Part shown: one piece after another, positions 1 to 10,102 of the stretch
Layout: the number at the start of each line of letters is the position of its first letter
Position numbering within the stretch: the stretch's first letter is position 1
Origin: Rhodoferax ferrireducens
GTDB taxonomy: Bacteria; Pseudomonadota; Gammaproteobacteria; Burkholderiales; Burkholderiaceae_C
DNA: 64,000 bases
Assembly (NCBI GenBank): GCA_002083775.1
Contig: MTEI01000005.1
Coordinates: 186,001 to 250,000 of the forward strand
Direction of reading: 5' to 3'
Notes under the pieces: generated by a model
The model's input: the letters and a program-made list of their open reading frames with translations, nothing else
Database searches by the model: none
Told to the model about the DNA's origin: nothing
Made by a program: the position numbers and the translations under genes

Positions 1-430
1 GCGTTATTTCATGACCATTCCCGAGGCAGCGCAGCTGGTGTTGCAAGCCGGCGCCATGGGGCAGGGCGGCGACGTGTTTTTGCTGGACATGGGCGAGCCG
101 GTCAAGATCATTGACCTGGCGCGGCGCATGGTGGCGCTTTCTGGCCTGCGCGTGCGTGATGCCGCGCATCCGGATGGTGATATCGAAATTGCGGTGACTG
201 GCCTGCGCCCGGGCGAAAAACTTTATGAGGAGTTGTTGATTGGCGACAACCCCGCGCCCACCGAGCACCCGCGCATCATGAAAGCGCATGAAGATTATCT
301 GGACTGGGCCACGCTGGCGCCGTACCTGCAGCGCTTGCAGGCCGCCGCCGAGGCAGGTGATGTGGTGGGCATCAAAGCTGTGCTTCGGACTTGCGTTCAT
401 GGCTACGCAGATGCACCCGTTGAGGTGTAG
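1..430 (+). CDS. Nucleotide-sugar 4,6-dehydratase, CapD/WbpM type (3' end only)
   Basis: Only the C-terminal part is in the window; the frame is already open at base 2 and reads [16 protein letters not shown], the conserved segment near the C-terminal substrate region of CapD/WbpM/FlaA1-type UDP-N-acetylhexosamine 4,6-dehydratases. Downstream residues [19 protein letters not shown] and [13 protein letters not shown] are also hallmark motifs of this family. These are usually inner-membrane short-chain dehydrogenases that make UDP-4-keto-6-deoxy sugars for O-antigen or capsule. The ATG at 11 is internal and not the true start. After the stop, 431-529 holds a short CCGCC/GGCGG inverted repeat without a T-run and the leader of argB. 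The family is clear; the exact sugar product cannot be told. Confidence 0.88.
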   Translation, partial: RYFMTIPEAAQLVLQAGAMGQGGDVFLLDMGEPVKIIDLARRMVALSGLRVRDAAHPDGDIEIAVTGLRPGEKLYEELLIGDNPAPTEHPRIMKAHEDYLDWATLAPYLQRLQAAAEAGDVVGIKAVLRTCVHGYADAPVEV

Positions 431-529
431 CCGCCACAGTCTGAGGCGGCGAACACGCTCCATAACATGCGGCACAATTTGCCCAATGTCTAACCGACGC
501 CCATCCTTCACTTGCCGGAGCTGCTCCCC

Positions 530-1420
530 ATGACCCAAACCACCCCCCCGAATTCCTCCGACCAGGCGCAGATCCTGGCGCATGCCCTGCCTTACATCCG
601 CAAGTACCACGGCAAAACCATGGTCATCAAATATGGCGGCAACGCCATGACCGACCCGGCTTTGCAAAAAGCCTTTGCCGAAGACGTGGTGCTGCTGAAA
701 CTGGTGGGCATCAACCCGGTGGTGGTGCACGGCGGTGGTCCCCAGATTGAGGGTCTGCTAAAACGCCTGGGCAAAAAGGGCGAATTCATCCAGGGCATGC
801 GTGTGACCGATGCCGAAACCATGGAAGTGGTCGAGTGGGTGCTGGGTGGTGAGGTGCAGCAGGACATTGTGGGCCTGATCAACCAGGCCGGTGGTAAGGC
901 TGTGGGCCTGACTGGGCGCGACGGCGCCATGATCCGCGCGCAAAAGCTGAAGATGCTCGACAACGCAGACCCGAGCGTGGAGCACGATGTGGGCCAGGTG
1001 GGCGACATCGTCAGCATCGACCCGAGCGTGGTCAAAGCGCTGCAGGACGATGCTTTCATACCAGTCATCAGCCCGATCGGTTTTGGCGAAGCCAACGAAA
1101 GCTACAACATCAATGCTGATGTGGTGGCCGCCAAGCTGGCCACGGTGCTCAAGGCCGAAAAGCTGCTGATGCTCACCAACATCAGCGGTGTGCTCAACAA
1201 GGCGGGTGAATTGCTCACCGACCTGACTGCGCGGCGCATTGATGAGCTGTTTGCCGACGGCACGATTTCCGGTGGCATGTTGCCCAAAATTGCCGGGGCG
1301 CTGGACGCAGCCAAGAGCGGCGTCAACGCCGTGCACATTGTGGACGGCCGGGTGCCGCACGTGTTGCTGCTGGAAATTTTGACGGACCAGGCCTTTGGGA
1401 CCATGATCCGGTCACACTGA
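530..1420 (+). CDS. argB: Acetylglutamate kinase
   Basis: Phosphorylates N-acetyl-L-glutamate in the second step of arginine synthesis (cytoplasm). The 296-residue protein shows the amino-acid-kinase fold markers: VIKYGGNAM near residue 35 (phosphate-binding Lys and Gly-Gly), [10 protein letters not shown] near residue 66 and a late GGMLPKI segment. Length fits the family. An upstream in-frame ATG at 512 exists, but the ATG at 530 is preceded by GGAG at about nine bases, so 530 is preferred. It stands alone: the gene before it is for surface polysaccharide and the one after it is a TetR regulator. A copy of the 40-nt palindromic repeat begins 14 bases after the stop. Confidence 0.96.
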   Translation: MTQTTPPNSSDQAQILAHALPYIRKYHGKTMVIKYGGNAMTDPALQKAFAEDVVLLKLVGINPVVVHGGGPQIEGLLKRLGKKGEFIQGMRVTDAETMEVVEWVLGGEVQQDIVGLINQAGGKAVGLTGRDGAMIRAQKLKMLDNADPSVEHDVGQVGDIVSIDPSVVKALQDDAFIPVISPIGFGEANESYNINADVVAAKLATVLKAEKLLMLTNISGVLNKAGELLTDLTARRIDELFADGTISGGMLPKIAGALDAAKSGVNAVHIVDGRVPHVLLLEILTDQAFGTMIRSH

Positions 1421-1433
1421 TACTAGGGTATGA

Positions 1434-1477
1434 ATAGCTGTAGGCCCTTTTCTGATAAGGGCTGGATGCAGTTTTTG
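1434..1477 (-). repeat. 40-nt palindromic repeat, copy 1 (after argB)
   Basis: Reads ATAGCTGTAGGCCCTT then AAGGGCTGGATGC, the reverse form of the family consensus GCCTCTAGCCCTT...AAGGGCTGATAGCTAT. It can fold on its CCCTT/AAGGG arms and is followed by a T-rich stretch, so it may help end argB transcription (inference). Confidence 0.7.
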
Positions 1478-1591
1478 TTTGGTATGCAAAGCGATCCCGC
1501 GGGTTAACCCGTGCGGTTCTTAGAACCCGGCCCCTAGAAAAGCCTCTGGCGCTAGGGGCTTACCACACGCTTCATCGAAATGCTGCAAAAT

Positions 1592-1605
1592 AGAACGATC
1601 GTTCT
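1592..1605. promoter_or_regulatory. Palindromic operator for the TetR-family regulator
   Basis: AGAACGATCGTTCT is a perfect 14-bp palindrome, flanked by A-rich and T-rich runs, ending 11 bases before the ATG of the TetR-family gene. Its size and position fit an autoregulatory TetR operator. Upstream, 1530-1559 holds a second inverted repeat (GCCCCTAG/CTAGGGGC) of unknown role. Confidence 0.65.
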
Positions 1606-1616
1606 TTTTGTGCAGC

Positions 1617-2294
1617 ATGAAGCCATCACTTTCACCCGTTAAACCGTTTCCCGTGGTCGCCTCCGGCAGGTCGCGGGGTGAGCGCGCTTTGCAAAAGGGC
1701 CAGCAGACCAAGCAGCTGATCATCGACGCCGCCCTCGGGTTGGCGCAGCAGATCGGGCTGGAAGGCCTGAGCATTGGCGTGCTGGCCGAGATCACCCACA
1801 TGAGCAAGTCAGGCGTTTTTGCCCACTTTGGCTCACGCGAGGAACTGCAGATCTCGGTGGTGCGTGAATACCACCGGCGCTTTTCTGATGAGGTGTTTGG
1901 CCCGGCCATGAATGCGCCGCGCGGCCTGCCGCGACTGCGTGCGCTGTTTGACAACTGGATGCAGCGCGTGGCCATCGAGTTGCAGTCGGGCTGCATTTTC
2001 ATCAGTGGCGCGGTGGCTTTTGATGACCGCCCCGGCCCGGTGCGTGATGCGCTGGCCAACTCGGTGCAGACCTGGCTAAACGCGCTGCAACGTGCTGTGC
2101 TGCAGGCGCGTATGGAGGGCCATCTGGTCGCTGATGCCGATGCGGCGCAGATGTGTTTTGAGATCCACGGCCTGATCCTGTCATTGCACTACGAAGCCCG
2201 CTTTCTGAAAAACCCCGGTGCCCTCGGGCGCGCCCACACCGGGTTTGACAACATTTTGTTGCGCTACGGTCAGCCAACGGCTGTCAAGCCCTAG
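1617..2294 (+). CDS. TetR/AcrR-family transcriptional regulator
   Basis: A 225-residue DNA-binding repressor. The N-terminal helix-turn-helix covers roughly residues 28-75: KQLIIDAALGLAQQIG, then LSIGVLAEITHMSKSGVFAHF, the typical TetR recognition helix. The C-terminal half is the variable ligand-binding domain and is close to regulators usually found beside acyl-CoA dehydrogenase genes. A TTG at 1608 is in frame, but ATG 1617 is preferred although no clear ribosome site precedes it. It lies 42 bases upstream of the acyl-CoA dehydrogenase gene in the same direction, so it probably controls the beta-oxidation genes in response to an acyl-CoA (inference). Confidence 0.87.
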   Translation: MKPSLSPVKPFPVVASGRSRGERALQKGQQTKQLIIDAALGLAQQIGLEGLSIGVLAEITHMSKSGVFAHFGSREELQISVVREYHRRFSDEVFGPAMNAPRGLPRLRALFDNWMQRVAIELQSGCIFISGAVAFDDRPGPVRDALANSVQTWLNALQRAVLQARMEGHLVADADAAQMCFEIHGLILSLHYEARFLKNPGALGRAHTGFDNILLRYGQPTAVKP

Positions 2295-2336
2295 CACCTG
2301 CCTACCTATCCATCCCGAGTTTCAAGGAGATCCTTC

Positions 2337-4133
<1,797 letters not shown>

Positions 4134-4144
4134 AAATCCCCGGA

Positions 4145-4238
4145 TGTCATCCCGGACTTGAAGAGCCCGCCCCGGACCCCGATCCGGGGGGATCCATGAA
4201 TACAAAGATATGGATCCCGGGTCAGGCCCGGGATGACA
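4145..4238. repeat. Intergenic palindromic element (TGTCATCCCGG type)
   Basis: Outer arms TGTCATCCCGG (4145-4155) and CCGGGATGACA (4228-4238) are exact inverted repeats; inside them GGGATCCAT (4189-4197) pairs with ATGGATCCC (4210-4218). It fills most of the 233-bp gap between the acyl-CoA dehydrogenase and DUF2147 genes. Similar TCATCCCGG/CCGGGATGA palindromes are widespread in proteobacterial intergenic DNA. Confidence 0.65.
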
Positions 4239-4366
4239 GCCCCTGTCGTCATTGCCGACTCCTGCTTGTTATTGCGGGCTACAACCCGCAATCCATGGCC
4301 CGGTAGGACAGCCGATTTTTGAGCGCTCAAGCTGAGCGATTGTTGACAACCAAAAGGAGACTTTAT

Positions 4367-4825
4367 ATGACAAATCGACCTCTAGCCCTTATTTGTAAAG
4401 GGCTGATAGCTCTTATTACCGTAGCTGCCAGCAGCTTCGCTGCGGCCCAGATGACGCCGGTGGGCAACTGGCACAGCTTTGACGAAAAGACCGGTGAGCT
4501 CAAGAGTCTGATCGTCATCACAGAAAGCGGTGGCGCGTTGAGCGGTCGCATCGAGCAACTGCTGCGCAAGAATGCCGACCAAAAAAAGCTCTGCACCGAA
4601 TGCACCGATGACCGCAAAGACAAGCCGGTGCTGGGCATGGAAATCATCCGCGGCGCCAAAAAGGTCGACGGCAAAGACGTCTGGGAAGGCGGCAAGATCC
4701 TCGACCCCGAAAACGGCAAGGACTACACGCTCAAGCTCACCCCCATCGAAGACGGCAAAAAGCTCGAAGTGCGCGGCTCGGTGCTGTTCATTGGCCGCAC
4801 GCAGACCTGGGTCCGGGTTCAGTAA
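4367..4825 (+). CDS. DUF2147 family secreted protein
   Basis: A 152-residue protein with a signal peptide of about 27 residues (basic start, hydrophobic core, cleavage after SFAAA) followed by a DUF2147 domain: PVGNWHSFDEKTGELKSLIVI, the Cys pair CTECTDD, GMEIIRG and WEGGKILDPENGKDY. Related proteins are periplasmic lipocalin-like domains of unknown function. The ATG at 4367 has AAGGAGA upstream; the in-frame TTG at 4319 is rejected. The codons for most of the signal peptide are a copy of the 40-nt palindromic repeat. It sits between acyl-CoA dehydrogenase and the dehydrogenase/hydratase fusion, an odd place for an envelope protein. Confidence 0.87.
   Translation: MTNRPLALICKGLIALITVAASSFAAAQMTPVGNWHSFDEKTGELKSLIVITESGGALSGRIEQLLRKNADQKKLCTECTDDRKDKPVLGMEIIRGAKKVDGKDVWEGGKILDPENGKDYTLKLTPIEDGKKLEVRGSVLFIGRTQTWVRVQ
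4379..4416 (+). repeat. 40-nt palindromic repeat, copy 2 (inside a signal-peptide coding region)
   Basis: CCTCTAGCCCTT ... AAAGGGCTGATAGCT matches the consensus nearly fully. In frame it encodes RPLALICKGLIALI, the hydrophobic core of the DUF2147 protein signal peptide. Confidence 0.85.
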
Positions 4826-4840
4826 TTTCAGGGAAACAAC

Positions 4841-7264
4841 ATGTCTCGATTCAACGTGAAAAAAGTCGCCGTGCTCGGCGCAGGGGTCATGGGTGCGCAG
4901 ATTGCCGCGCATCTGGTCAATGTCAAGGTGCCGGTCATCCTTTTTGACTTGCCTGACACCAAAACGGGTAACAAAAACGGCATCGTCACCCGCGCGGTGG
5001 ATGGCCTGAAAAAGCTCAAGCCCTCGCCGCTGGGTGTGCCCGAGGATGCGGCGCTGATCGGCCAGGCCAATTACGAAGAACATCTGGAGCAACTGCGCGA
5101 CTGCGATCTGATCATTGAAGCCATTGCCGAGCGCATGGACTGGAAGCTCGATCTGTACAAAAAGATCGCACCGTTCATCGCGCCGCACGCCATCGTCGCC
5201 TCCAACACTTCGGGCCTGTCGATCACCAAACTCAGCGAGGTGTTGCCTGAGGAAATCAAACCGCGCTTTTGCGGCATCCACTTTTTCAACCCGCCGCGCT
5301 ACATGCTGCTGGTGGAACTGATCAACACCCCCACCACCCAGCCGCAAATCCTGGACGACCTGGAAGCCTTTGTCACCAGCAACCTGGGCAAAGGCGTGGT
5401 GCGCGCCAAAGACACGCCGAATTTCATCGCCAACCGCATCGGCGTGGCGGGCATGTTGTCCACCATGAAAGAGGTGGAGAACTTTGGCCTGAGTTACGAC
5501 GTGGTGGACGATTTGACCGGCAAGAAGCTGGGCCGTGCCAGCTCGGGCACCTTCCGCACCGCCGATGTGGTGGGCCTGGACACTTTGGCGCACGTCATCA
5601 AGACGCTGCAGGACACCTTGAGTGGCGACGCAGCCGCCGGCCCTGGCAAGTTTGACCCGTTCTACGCCAGCTTTGCCACCCCCGAAGTGCTGAAAACCCT
5701 GCTGGAAATGGGCCACCTGGGCCAGAAAACCAAGGCCGGTTTCTTCAAAAAGGTGGGCCGCGACATCACCCGCTTCGATCTTGCTAGCAAAACCTATGTG
5801 CCAGGCGGTGAAAAGGCCGACGAGGTCTATGCCCGTATGCTCAAAAAACCCGCCGCCGAGCGCCTGCAACTGCTGCGCAACAGCGAAGGCGCGCAGGGCC
5901 AGTTTTTGTGGGCGATTCTGCGCAACGCCTTCCATTACGCCGCCGTGCACCTGGCCGAGGTGGCCGATAACGCGCGGGATGTGGACTTTTGCATGCGCTG
6001 GGGTTTCGGCATGAAACAAGGCCCGTTTGAACTCTGGCAAGAAGCTGGCTGGCTGACCGTGGCCAACATGGTCAAAGAGGATATTGAGGCTGGCAAAGCC
6101 CTGTGCAACGCACCGCTGCCCGCCTGGGTGTTCAGCGGCCCGGTGGCCGAAGCAGGCGGCGTGCACACACCCGCAGGCTCGTGGAACCCGACCACGGGTC
6201 AGTTTGTGCCAGTGCGCTCTCTGCCGGTGTATGCACGTCAGCATTTCCCCGAGTCTGTGCTGGGCGCGCAAGCACCTTCCGCATCCACAGCTGGCAAAAC
6301 ACTGTTTGAAGACGACGCGATCCGCCTGTGGACGCTGGACGACGAAATCGTCATTGCCAGCATCAAAACTAAGATGCACGCCATCAGCCCCGACGTGGTC
6401 GAAGGTCTGGTGCAAGCCGTGGACCTGGCCGAAGCCAGTTTTAAGGGCGTAGTCATCTGGTCCAACGACGAGATGTTCTCTGCGGGCGCTGACCTGCAGG
6501 CCATGTTGCCCGCCTTCATGATGGGCGGTGCCAAAGCCATCGACGCGGCAGAGGCCGAGATGCAGCGCGCCATGCTGAAAATCCGTTACGCCAATGTGCC
6601 AGTGGTGTCGGCCGTGCGCGGCCTGGCACTGGGCGGTGGCTGCGAACTGGCGGTGTATTCGGCCAAACGCGTGGTGGCGATGGAAAGTTACATTGGCTTG
6701 GTGGAAGTCGGTGTGGGTCTGGTCCCTGGGGCTGGCGGCCTCACCTACATTGCCCGGCGTGCTGCAGAAAACGCAGCAACCTCCACCGGTAAAGACCTGC
6801 TGCCGTTCCTCACCGAAGGCTTCACCGCCGCCGCCATGGCCAAAGTCGGCACCAGCGCCATTGAGTCGCGCAAGCTCGGCTATGTGATGGACAGCGACGT
6901 GATCGTGCCACACAAGGACGAACTGTTGTACGTGGCCCTGTCGGAGGCCAAGGCCATGGCGAACGCCGGCTACCGCGCGCCACACAAGCGCCCGTTTGCC
7001 GTGATTGGCCGCAGCGGCGTGGCCACCATCAAGGGCTCGCTGGTCAATATGCGCGACGGCGGTTTCATCAGCGCCCACGACTTTCACATCGCCAGCCTGA
7101 TCGCCAACGTGGTCTGCGGCGGGGATGTGGACGCGGGCAGTCTGGTGACCGAAGAATATTTGATGATGCTGGAACGGCAGGCGTTCTGCTCGCTGCTCAA
7201 CCATCCCAAGACGCAAGAGCGGGTGATGGGCATGATGTCAACGGGTAAGCCTGTCCGAAATTAA
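4841..7264 (+). CDS. 3-hydroxyacyl-CoA dehydrogenase / enoyl-CoA hydratase fusion (FadN type)
   Basis: Bifunctional beta-oxidation enzyme of 807 residues. The NAD-binding dehydrogenase domain is N-terminal: VAVLGAGVMGAQIAAHL at residues 6-22 and CGIHFFNPPRYM near 144 with the catalytic His. A second dehydrogenase C-terminal domain follows, then a crotonase domain from about residue 500 with SAGADLQAML and GLALGGGCELAVYS (oxyanion-hole segments). This order is the reverse of E. coli FadB/FadJ and matches Bacillus FadN. The thiolase gene lies 78 bases downstream across a hairpin repeat. Function is well supported; preferred substrate is not known. Confidence 0.94.
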   Translation: MSRFNVKKVAVLGAGVMGAQIAAHLVNVKVPVILFDLPDTKTGNKNGIVTRAVDGLKKLKPSPLGVPEDAALIGQANYEEHLEQLRDCDLIIEAIAERMDWKLDLYKKIAPFIAPHAIVASNTSGLSITKLSEVLPEEIKPRFCGIHFFNPPRYMLLVELINTPTTQPQILDDLEAFVTSNLGKGVVRAKDTPNFIANRIGVAGMLSTMKEVENFGLSYDVVDDLTGKKLGRASSGTFRTADVVGLDTLAHVIKTLQDTLSGDAAAGPGKFDPFYASFATPEVLKTLLEMGHLGQKTKAGFFKKVGRDITRFDLASKTYVPGGEKADEVYARMLKKPAAERLQLLRNSEGAQGQFLWAILRNAFHYAAVHLAEVADNARDVDFCMRWGFGMKQGPFELWQEAGWLTVANMVKEDIEAGKALCNAPLPAWVFSGPVAEAGGVHTPAGSWNPTTGQFVPVRSLPVYARQHFPESVLGAQAPSASTAGKTLFEDDAIRLWTLDDEIVIASIKTKMHAISPDVVEGLVQAVDLAEASFKGVVIWSNDEMFSAGADLQAMLPAFMMGGAKAIDAAEAEMQRAMLKIRYANVPVVSAVRGLALGGGCELAVYSAKRVVAMESYIGLVEVGVGLVPGAGGLTYIARRAAENAATSTGKDLLPFLTEGFTAAAMAKVGTSAIESRKLGYVMDSDVIVPHKDELLYVALSEAKAMANAGYRAPHKRPFAVIGRSGVATIKGSLVNMRDGGFISAHDFHIASLIANVVCGGDVDAGSLVTEEYLMMLERQAFCSLLNHPKTQERVMGMMSTGKPVRN

Positions 7265-7269
7265 TGTGT

Positions 7270-7317
7270 TTGCGGGACAGACCAAGAATTGCGCAGCAAT
7301 TTTGCTCTGTCCCCAAC
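7270..7317. repeat. Nested-hairpin repeat (GGGACAGA family), copy 1, between dehydrogenase/hydratase and thiolase genes
   Basis: Outer arms GGGACAGA and TCTGTCCC enclose an inner hairpin AATTGC-GCA-GCAATT. The same design occurs twice between hslV and hslU (44709-44833). It occupies nearly the whole intergenic gap, so it would be transcribed within the operon mRNA. Confidence 0.8.
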
Positions 7318-7342
7318 TGAATAAATCTGATTGAGAACAAGC

Positions 7343-8539
7343 ATGAAACAAATTCAAGACGCCTACATCGTTGCCGCCACGCGCACGCCCATTGGCAAAT
7401 CGCACCGCGGGTTTTTCCGCAATACGCGGCCGGACGACCTGCTGGTCAAGGTGCTGCAGTCGGCGCTGGCCCAAGTGCCTGGGCTGGATGCCAACGCCAT
7501 CGAAGACGTGGTCTGCGGCTGCGCCATTCCTGAAGGCCAGCAGGGCCTGAACATCGCGCGCATTGGTGCGGTGCTCGCCGGGCTGCCGGTCAGTGTGGGT
7601 GGCATCACTGTCAACCGCTTTTGTGCATCAGGGCTGAGTGCTATTCAAATGGCGGCAGACCGCATACGTGTTGGTGAGGCTGATGTGATGATTGCCGCTG
7701 GCGTGGAAAGCATGAGCATGGTGCCGATGATGGGCAACGCGCCGTCGATGTCGCCCGCCATGTTTGACAACGACGAGAACATTGGCATTGCCTACGGCAT
7801 GGGCCTGACCGCCGAAAAGGTGGCCAACCAATGGAAGGTCAGCCGCGAGGCGCAGGACGCGTTTGCCGTCGAGTCGCATCGCCGCGCCCTGGCCGCGCAA
7901 GCTGCGGGTGACTTTGCAGCCGAAATCACGCCGATCGAAGTGATTGACCGCGCCCCCAATCTGGCCACTGGCGAAGTCATCGAGAGAAAACGCACGGTGA
8001 GCGTGGACGAAGGCGCGCGCGCCGACACCTCCCTGGAAGGCCTGGCCAAGTTGCGCACGGTGTTTGCTGCCCGCGGCTCGGTCACGGCGGGCAACAGTTC
8101 ACAAACCTCGGACGGCGCCGGTGCACTGATTCTGGTCAGTGAAAAAGCGCTCAAACAGTACGGGCTGACGCCGCTGGCGCGCTTCGTGAGTTTTGCCGCC
8201 AAAGGGGTGCCGCCGCAGTTCATGGGCATCGGCCCGATCGAAGCCATTCCAGCCGCTCTGCGCAACGCTGGTTTGACGCTGTCGGACATCGATTGGATCG
8301 AACTCAACGAAGCCTTCGCTGCGCAGGCGCTGGCGGTCAGCAACACCCTCGGGCTCGACCCGGCCAAGGTGAACCCGATGGGCGGCGCCATTGCGCTGGG
8401 CCACCCGTTGGGCGCCACTGGTGCCATTCGTGCCGCCACCGTCATCCACGCCTTGCAGCGCAAGCAGCTCAAGTACGGCATGGTCAGCATGTGCATCGGC
8501 ATGGGGCAGGGCGCGGCAGGGATTTTTGAGCGGGTCTGA
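7343..8539 (+). CDS. fadA: Acetyl-CoA C-acyltransferase (thiolase)
   Basis: Cleaves 3-ketoacyl-CoA to acetyl-CoA and a shortened acyl-CoA, the last beta-oxidation step. The 398-residue protein has the nucleophilic Cys in NRFCASGLSAIQ near residue 93, the NEAFAAQ segment, GHPLGATGA with the catalytic His near 352, and the second active Cys in MCIGMGQGAAGIF near the C-terminus. The ATG at 7343 is preferred over the in-frame TTG at 7331. It partners the FadN-type protein upstream; in the Bacillus fadNAE operon the two genes are also adjacent. Confidence 0.95.
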   Translation: MKQIQDAYIVAATRTPIGKSHRGFFRNTRPDDLLVKVLQSALAQVPGLDANAIEDVVCGCAIPEGQQGLNIARIGAVLAGLPVSVGGITVNRFCASGLSAIQMAADRIRVGEADVMIAAGVESMSMVPMMGNAPSMSPAMFDNDENIGIAYGMGLTAEKVANQWKVSREAQDAFAVESHRRALAAQAAGDFAAEITPIEVIDRAPNLATGEVIERKRTVSVDEGARADTSLEGLAKLRTVFAARGSVTAGNSSQTSDGAGALILVSEKALKQYGLTPLARFVSFAAKGVPPQFMGIGPIEAIPAALRNAGLTLSDIDWIELNEAFAAQALAVSNTLGLDPAKVNPMGGAIALGHPLGATGAIRAATVIHALQRKQLKYGMVSMCIGMGQGAAGIFERV

Positions 8540-8598
8540 CCCGGTGCCTTGCGAGGGGTCTGTGTGACAGAATCCTGCCAACTTTTTTGAGGCGCACC

Positions 8599-9363
8599 AT
8601 GACAGACCTTTTGATCGACACCACCGAGCGGGTGATGACCATCACCTTCAACCGGGTGGACAAGAAAAACTCCTTCACCACCGCGATGTACGCCGACATG
8701 GCCGATGCGCTGGCAGATGCCAAGCTGGAGGATGGCGTGCGCGCTGTGGTGTTTCAGGGGCATGAAACCGTGTTCAGCGCGGGTAACGACATTGCCGACT
8801 TTTTGAAAGCCCCGCCCACGGCCTTGGACGCCCCGGTGTTTCGCTTCCTGCGCAACGTGGCCAGCTTTCCCAAACCCATCGTGGCGGCGGTATGTGGTCC
8901 GGCGGTGGGCATTGGCACCACGCTGCTGTTCCATTGCGACCTGGTTTATGCGGGCGACAACGCCGCGTTTTCCATGCCGTTTGTGAACCTGGGCGTGTGC
9001 CCGGAAGCGGCTTCCAGCCTGCTGGCGCCGCAGCGCATGGGCTACGGCCGCGCGGCCGAGGCGCTGATGCTCGGTGACCCATTCACCGCTGAAGCAGCGC
9101 TGGAAATGGGCCTGATCTGCCGCATCGTGCCCCCGGCTGAGGCCAATGCGCTGGCGCAACGCCAGGCACTCAAACTGGCCGCCAAACCCAGCAGCGCTGT
9201 GCTGGAAACCAAACGGCTGATGAAACTCAGCCAGGCCAGCGCGGTCGATGAACGCATGGCGCAGGAAGGTGTCATCTTTGCCCGCATGCTCGGTGAGCCC
9301 GCCGCGCGTGAGGCCTTCGGTGCTTTCATGGCCAAGCGCCGCCCGGACTTCAGCCAGCTCTGA
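8599..9363 (+). CDS. Enoyl-CoA hydratase/isomerase family protein
   Basis: A 254-residue single-domain crotonase. Visible family features: FNRVDKKNSFTTAMYADM at the N-terminus, VFSAGNDIADFLKAP (first oxyanion-hole loop) and VCGPAVGIGTTLLFHCDLVYA (second loop). In the second loop the usual acidic residue is not obvious, so it may be an isomerase or a hydratase. The C-terminus has the ETKRLMKLS helix typical of the family. The in-frame TTG at 8587 is rejected for ATG 8599. It follows the thiolase by 59 bases and probably belongs to the same beta-oxidation operon. Confidence 0.92.
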   Translation: MTDLLIDTTERVMTITFNRVDKKNSFTTAMYADMADALADAKLEDGVRAVVFQGHETVFSAGNDIADFLKAPPTALDAPVFRFLRNVASFPKPIVAAVCGPAVGIGTTLLFHCDLVYAGDNAAFSMPFVNLGVCPEAASSLLAPQRMGYGRAAEALMLGDPFTAEAALEMGLICRIVPPAEANALAQRQALKLAAKPSSAVLETKRLMKLSQASAVDERMAQEGVIFARMLGEPAAREAFGAFMAKRRPDFSQL

Positions 9364-9408
9364 GCAGTGGTTTGGATGCCCGGCGCCCGTCGCGTCAAAT
9401 TTATAAGA

Positions 9409-9451
9409 AATTAGCCTCTAGCCCTTTTGAATAAAGGGCTGATAGCTATGA
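9409..9451 (+). repeat. 40-nt palindromic repeat, copy 3 (before the PaaI-type thioesterase)
   Basis: A near-consensus copy: GCCTCTAGCCCTTTTGA then ATAAAGGGCTGATAGCTATG. It fills the gap between the enoyl-CoA hydratase and thioesterase genes and ends about 14 bases before the next ATG, so it covers the ribosome-binding region. Confidence 0.9.
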
Positions 9452-9464
9452 TTTTGGTAATCTC

Positions 9465-9962
9465 ATGACCCAATCCAAAACCTCAGACAACGTCAATACA
9501 GCCGTTGTTTTCGAGCCCGAGTTCATCGTTGGTGTTAAAAAAGTGTTTGAAGAGATGATCGTCTTCAACCAGATGCTGGGTCTCAAAATCACCAGCGTTT
9601 TGCCCCAACAGGTCACCGCGCGCATCGACATGCGCAATGAGTTGATCGGCCACTATGCCTACAACCGCATCCATGGCGGCGTCATCAGTGCCGGGCTGGA
9701 CGCCATGGGCGGCTTGGCGGTGATGGCCGCCATCGGCGCGCGCCACATGGACGAATCGGTGCAGCAGCGGCTGCAGCGCTTTGGCAAACTCGGCACCATC
9801 GACTTGCGCGTGGATTATTTGCGCCCGGGCATTGGCGAGTGGTTTGAGCTGCGCGCCGAAGTCATGCGCCTGGGCTCGCGCGTGGCCTCTACCCGCATGG
9901 AGTTTCTGGGGGCGGATGGCAAGCTGCTGTCTACTGCGGCAGCGGCGTATATCGTTTCCTGA
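9465..9962 (+). CDS. PaaI-type hotdog-fold thioesterase
   Basis: A 165-residue hotdog protein. After about 40 residues the domain begins, with RNELIGHYAYNRIHGGVISAGLDAMGG; the HGG motif and the following acidic residue mark acyl-CoA thioesterases of the PaaI/YbgC-like group. The later part DLRVDYLRPG and SRVASTRMEFLG fits the conserved strands. It likely hydrolyses acyl-CoA esters that build up during beta-oxidation, given its place at the end of that gene block. The specific substrate is unknown. No strong ribosome-binding site is seen because a palindromic repeat occupies the leader. Confidence 0.85.
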   Translation: MTQSKTSDNVNTAVVFEPEFIVGVKKVFEEMIVFNQMLGLKITSVLPQQVTARIDMRNELIGHYAYNRIHGGVISAGLDAMGGLAVMAAIGARHMDESVQQRLQRFGKLGTIDLRVDYLRPGIGEWFELRAEVMRLGSRVASTRMEFLGADGKLLSTAAAAYIVS

Positions 9963-10102
9963 TAGCTTGGCCGCGCTGCTCGGCGTGGTTGAAATATTCT
10001 TCAAATATGTCTGTTCTTTGTCATAACGGTGACATGGTCAGCGGTGCATAGTGACGGGTTTCCGCTCATCCATCTCTTTTTCATTCGTTCTGGAGTCCTT
10101 GC

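Noticed and set aside
4382-7216. A 944-codon open frame on the minus strand opposite the DUF2147 and FadN-type genes
   Set aside because: It is a shadow of GC-rich coding on the plus strand: its sequence is His/Gln/Gly/Ala-rich with no domain, whereas the plus-strand genes have intact family motifs.
10013-10102. Partly palindromic AT-rich stretch GAAATATTCTTCAAATAT before the ABC importer genes as a Fur box
   Set aside because: It does not match the Fur consensus well enough; it may still be part of the promoter.
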